Source: Trichostrongylus colubriformis
Lineage: Eukaryota; Nematoda; Chromadorea; Rhabditida; Trichostrongylidae
DNA: 64,000 bases
Direction of reading: 5' to 3'
Assembly: GCA_963978905.1 (NCBI GenBank)
Contig: OZ022258.1
Location: 55,102,591 to 55,166,590, forward strand
A program made the position numbers and the translations under genes. This document shows positions 60,421 to 64,000 of the stretch, in pieces. Each line of letters opens with the position of its first letter. The first letter of the stretch is position 1. The notes beneath the pieces were generated by a model that was not told where the DNA came from, made no database searches, and saw only the letters and a program-made list of their open reading frames with translations.

Positions 60421-63400
60421 GTAAGTCTCTTGAGGCTGTCTCAAAATCCCAGTGACTCTTGCTCGTAGTAGTTTTTTGTGACAAGAGCGGTGGAGGAGGC
60501 TCCGATATTTGTCCCTGGAGACTTCACCGGCATTTGCCGCCTTTCCATATGCTTAGCGGGAACAAGGCGGAGGTGAAGTGGCACGAAATGCTTGTTTATG
60601 TGGGCTTCATCATGCATAGTTGACTAAGTTAGCTGTCCAAATATGGCCCAACAGCTGCGAATGAAATCGCCGTGAATTCCATTCCACTGGAAAGAATAGA
60701 AGGTTAGGAATCATTCCGGAACAATTGCCTCACACAAGGGATTCTAGAGATCAAAGGTCATGTGCCACAAAGCATTGGTTCCGCACTACGGAAATTAGAT
60801 TCCGTGACAATCTAACTAGTATCTGACGGGGATTTTATTTAGTAAGTGCGTGGGACTCCGTATAATCCAGCGAATTTCTCATGAATCTGGGTACGGGTCG
60901 GAAAGGGAAAGTCAAAACAGTCTTTCCGACTAAACGAAATCGGAATCATTTTTATTTTATTTTCATGCCAGCGGACGAATTTGTATAATCACCAGCTATT
61001 TTCTTTCCCCAAAATAACAGTTTCTAGCGTTTCCATGAAGTTTACTGGGACTGTTTCAGTGCAAACACCTTTCTGGCCGTGTTGGCTTTCGCCGACATTA
61101 TTTTCTTGTCCTTGTTATTTCCAAATATACTTGCCAATTACTCATTTTTCACCTTCAATTACTACTTTCGATATTTTTATTTCCACACGAAAGTACATCT
61201 TCTGTCGTTAGCAAACTGGTGTTCAGCAGTGGCTATATGGTAGGTCATATTTGCATTATAAATTTTATATAGAGTGTCATTTTATATACATAGAGTTCAT
61301 ACATTTTATAGTTTTATAGAGTTTACGGGAGCGTTTTATATAGAGTGCATACATACATATTTAAGATGGATTGCATGGCCACATGAACGTGGGTAAGGTA
61401 ATGGCCAGTGCCCGTGATATCAACATTGTCCATAAGATCGTGTGTAGTATCCTCTTAACTGAATGACGAATTTTTTACATCAGTGGTAGCCTACCGGAAT
61501 CCCTAACCCATTATATAAGCCTAAAAAATAAGGAAGACATATGTACCACCTCAAACTGAATAAAATTGAAGGCGTAGTACTAGTTTCTCATTCCTAGTCA
61601 TCGTTCAGAAGTCTAAATGGAAAATCAACCTCGAAACAAGCGAGTCATCTGCCTAAGTGTCAAGCTCAAATTCACTAGATCGCTCATGCATGCATTTAAC
61701 GTTAAGCTCCGTTCAATAACTCAATTTCCTCATTGTTTTCCCACATAAAGCCACCAAAGAGTGCTAAGCAGCATTTAATGAATCGAGCTCAACACTATAT
61801 GCTTGATTTGCACCTCCTTCCTTCTACCCTTCTCTTAACCCTCCATCAAACTCCCATTCTTCTGCAGCTCTTCTGCAAAGGATTATGGCCCAATGAGTGC
61901 AAAATTCAGTGGCGGGAGAACCGATCACAAAAGAATTAAAGTAAAAAGGCTAGAAGAAAAAGGAGAAACCTAACAATCAATCACGAGGGCCCCGTTGAGT
62001 CAAAAGAAGCTGAACAATATCACTTCAATTTTTTTGCTTACGGCTCACATCCGCCAGTATACGAAACATAGAGAAACGAAATAGATAAGAGCATTGAGGC
62101 AAAGTACTCCCGGAATGTTCCTTCATGGATAGGAGCAAGCTGAAGCTCACTACTTTAACCCACATCAAAATACGGAGCTTTCAGTCGGCGCAGTCGGGCT
62201 TTAGAGCATTTACAGTGCCAAGGCCTGCTTAAAACAGTGGCGCCAAGTTTCGTGGTAGGTCTTTTGTGGGAAGCTTCCTAAGGATTGGTCCTTCGGTTCT
62301 CACAGAGCCCTTGCTGATCGGACAACGCTGCTATGATCCGAAGTGTCATTTTTCATACCTTAAGCCCCCCCCCCCTCTGGAGGGGTTTCAGTGGTGGTAA
62401 CGGCACGTTTCGGTTCTTGGAAATCAAGGATGTTTGGAGCCTGGAAAAAAACGGAATACCTAGGGGCTTCACCAAATATGGATCTCCTCAGGTACCCGGA
62501 GTGAACGGACCCTCTCAAGGATATAAACGAGAGTGATGACATCTCGGATTTTGCCGTGTTAGGGTAACACATCATATTCACTCGGAATAAGCTCCCGATC
62601 CTGTTAGTGCAGAAGGCTCTCACGGAGTTCAGCGTTAGAGTGAGGTCTGTTCTCGAACTTGAGGAGGTCAATACCTCGCCAGAATTTTCTGAAGTTCGAC
62701 TAAAGTAGGACCTAATGTAGTGGAGAGGAAATTGCTTTTTTGGCACCCCCTGTAGACACGTCTTATGCATAAACACTGATCGATAGCCGATGGCTCTATT
62801 CAGCATGCTTTTTTAGTTGTGCTGAGATGAAATGTGACTACTACCTTCAGTCTTTATTGTACAATTCATAAAGGCTAAGATAAACATAAATCAAGTAATT
62901 CATGCCTAGGATTGAGCATTATGTGGCTAGTCACCTCATAAGGATTTTCTCGTAGTTTGTGAGACAAACCATCATAGATGACAAAGTGGAAGCATGTGCA
63001 TTCCAATTGCTTCCCTTGTCTTCACTTACATAGACAGAGCAAAATGTATTATGTATAAAATAGTTGCCCCTAAGTCACTAGGAAGTTTCTCGACCTGTGC
63101 AATGACTCGACCTACCGATTCATAATCTGGGTCTCTATTGTTGGAAATCAACTGCGTTTCTATTGTTGGGAATAAATGCCATTGCTTTGGGAAAGAGAGC
63201 GTCGGACCGCTCTCCCAACAAAACAGCTGAACAGCATCGAGTGGATGCTTATTTTATTCTCAAATCTCATCCACTCATGATACGATTTGAGTTCTTCAGG
63301 TGTGTGATAGCTGTGTGTAGCGATCGTCTTGTTGGAATTCGTGATCCTCTTTATGCTAGAGCATCTTGGGACTGGTGGTAAGTAAATCCCTTTTGAAAAG

Positions 63401-64000
63401 CAGAGCCAAATCAACCAAGACATTAATGAAAAGTATGAATAATGACAACTTGCTAAACTATATGAGTGGAGAGAACAAAGAGTTGCTCAAAAGAATCGTT
63501 CACGGAGACAGCACAATTCTCATTTCCTCTCAAATTTCCTAGATACAGTATATACAGTAAATGAACACAAGCACGAAAGATCTAAATTTTTTTTCGTTCC
63601 AAAGCCGAACTTGAAAAATTAGAAGACTAGCAATTCGCTCAAGTTTTCTCCGAGCAACATTTGAACAGCCGTCGGCGTGCAAAATCTTTCCAAATTTTTG
63701 CCCACGTTGATTTGCTTCCCAATCTGCCTCCTTGACCAGGCGATCGTAGATAGAAAGGAAAAACATGAAAGTTATAGCAATGCATACATGCCAGAACAGC
63801 TTTTTCCCAAAAGAATCCTACCTCAGCAATTTTTCTCGTGGCAATGTCAATCCCTGTGTTTTCTCCAGAAAATTTTTTTCAGGAAACTACCAGCTGTCAT
63901 ATTTTCAATAGTTACGGTGGCCGGTGTTCTGACCTTCTATCAACATTTCGAGTATTATTGCCTAGTACGATCATATTGTCATGAGACTCAACTCTATTCC
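60334..64000 (+). CDS. Rhodopsin-like GPCR, nematode FMRFamide-receptor-like (partial gene)
   Basis: A seven-transmembrane neuropeptide- or chemosensory-type receptor for the plasma membrane. Four exons (60334-60420, 61060-61239, 63300-63377 and 63883 onward) join in one frame. All three junctions have the same phase (two bases plus one), with GT donors and TTTCAG/TTCAG acceptors. Seen in order: TM1 with the GN motif (FGILGNGLNLTVLL), TM2 (NTFLAVLAFADIIFLSLLFP, with the conserved Asp), the first extracellular loop (FNYYFRYFYFHTKVH), and TM3 (LLSLANWCSAVAIW). Next come DRL in place of DRY (VIAVCSDRLVGIRDPLY) and TM4 (LPAVIFSIVTVAGVLTF), then a Cys-containing loop (HFEYYCLVRSYC). The usual Cys at the top of TM3 is absent; Lys stands there. 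TM5-TM7 lie beyond the right edge. Assignment to the FMRFamide-receptor-like group rests on remembered family patterns, and the ligand is unknown. Confidence 0.9.
61060..61239 (+). CDS. GPCR exon with TM2 and first half of TM3
   Basis: 180 bp after CTGTTTCAG, from ANTFLAVLAFAD to SAVAI plus the first two bases of a Trp codon. The donor is GTAGGT. Confidence 0.9.
61240..63299. other. GPCR intron with repeat remnants
   Basis: Contains an AT-rich stretch with TTTATATAGAGTG repeated (61265-61350) and a C run of about 12 bases at 62366. It also has an isolated transposon-like terminus TTTTTTGGCACCCCCTG followed by TA (near 62736-62754), with no partner end found. The 148-codon minus ORF at 62360-62806 has no known motif. 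Confidence 0.5.
63300..63377 (+). CDS. GPCR exon with DRL motif
   Basis: 78 bp after TTCTTCAG, completing Trp and coding CVIAVCSDRLVGIRDPLYAR to WDW plus two bases. The donor is GTAAGT. The preceding intron is about 2.06 kb. Confidence 0.9.
63883..64000 (+). CDS. GPCR exon with TM4 and second extracellular loop, cut by window edge
   Basis: Starts after TTTTTTTCAG with GAAACTACCAGC. The first G completes Trp, then KLPAVIFSIVTVAG to SYCHETQLYS. It is open to the last base of the window. Confidence 0.9.

Noticed and set aside
62360..62806. 148-codon minus-strand ORF in the GPCR intron
   Set aside because: No known motif. It overlaps a transposon-like terminus and a C run, so it is probably a repeat by-product.

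Overview
The window looks like nematode nuclear DNA, probably a clade V strongylid of the hookworm type. The basis is AT-rich sequence with intron-rich gene structure, the TTTTCAG type of 3' splice site, a chemosensory/neuropeptide-type rhodopsin-like GPCR gene, and a high density of Tc1/mariner-superfamily DNA transposons, many in inverted (fold-back) form. No bacterial operons, rRNA or CRISPR are seen. The species is inferred, not shown.

Layout: 1-18824 is one uninterrupted satellite array of about 175-bp monomers, with a 187-bp variant carrying a 12-bp insertion. It is organised into higher-order repeats of about 1238 bp (1-3111) and of 3941-bp period (8113-15293). The array leaves the window on the left and ends abruptly at 18824. 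Next come a 1.38-kb palindromic element with TA duplications (19152-20530) and a 0.42-kb inverted-repeat MITE (22848-23275). About 10 kb (23.3-33.1 kb) then has only weak repeats and one candidate spliced ORF. From 34.6 to 48.1 kb there is a transposon cluster: a tRNA-derived SINE, a Tc3-like element turned into a palindrome (34769-36350), a palindromic mariner (36468-37826) with a second palindromic mariner inside it (37052-37733), a full-length dead mariner (42029-43299), and a Tc1/mariner-superfamily element (46566-48140) interrupted by a third mariner (46725-47563). At 50779-51243 lies an unusual composite: a tRNA-Gly(GCC) sequence flanked by two 196-bp direct repeats and a 6-bp target duplication. 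From 55.2 to 57.2 kb there are three more inverted-repeat structures. From about 60.3 kb (perhaps 59.0 kb) to the right edge there is a real host gene, a spliced class A GPCR on the + strand that continues beyond the window.

The host gene content is small: one well-supported gene and two weak candidate coding segments. Two signals stand out. One is the LTR-like/tRNA-Gly composite. The other is how often transposons here occur as long inverted repeats whose transcripts would form double-stranded RNA.
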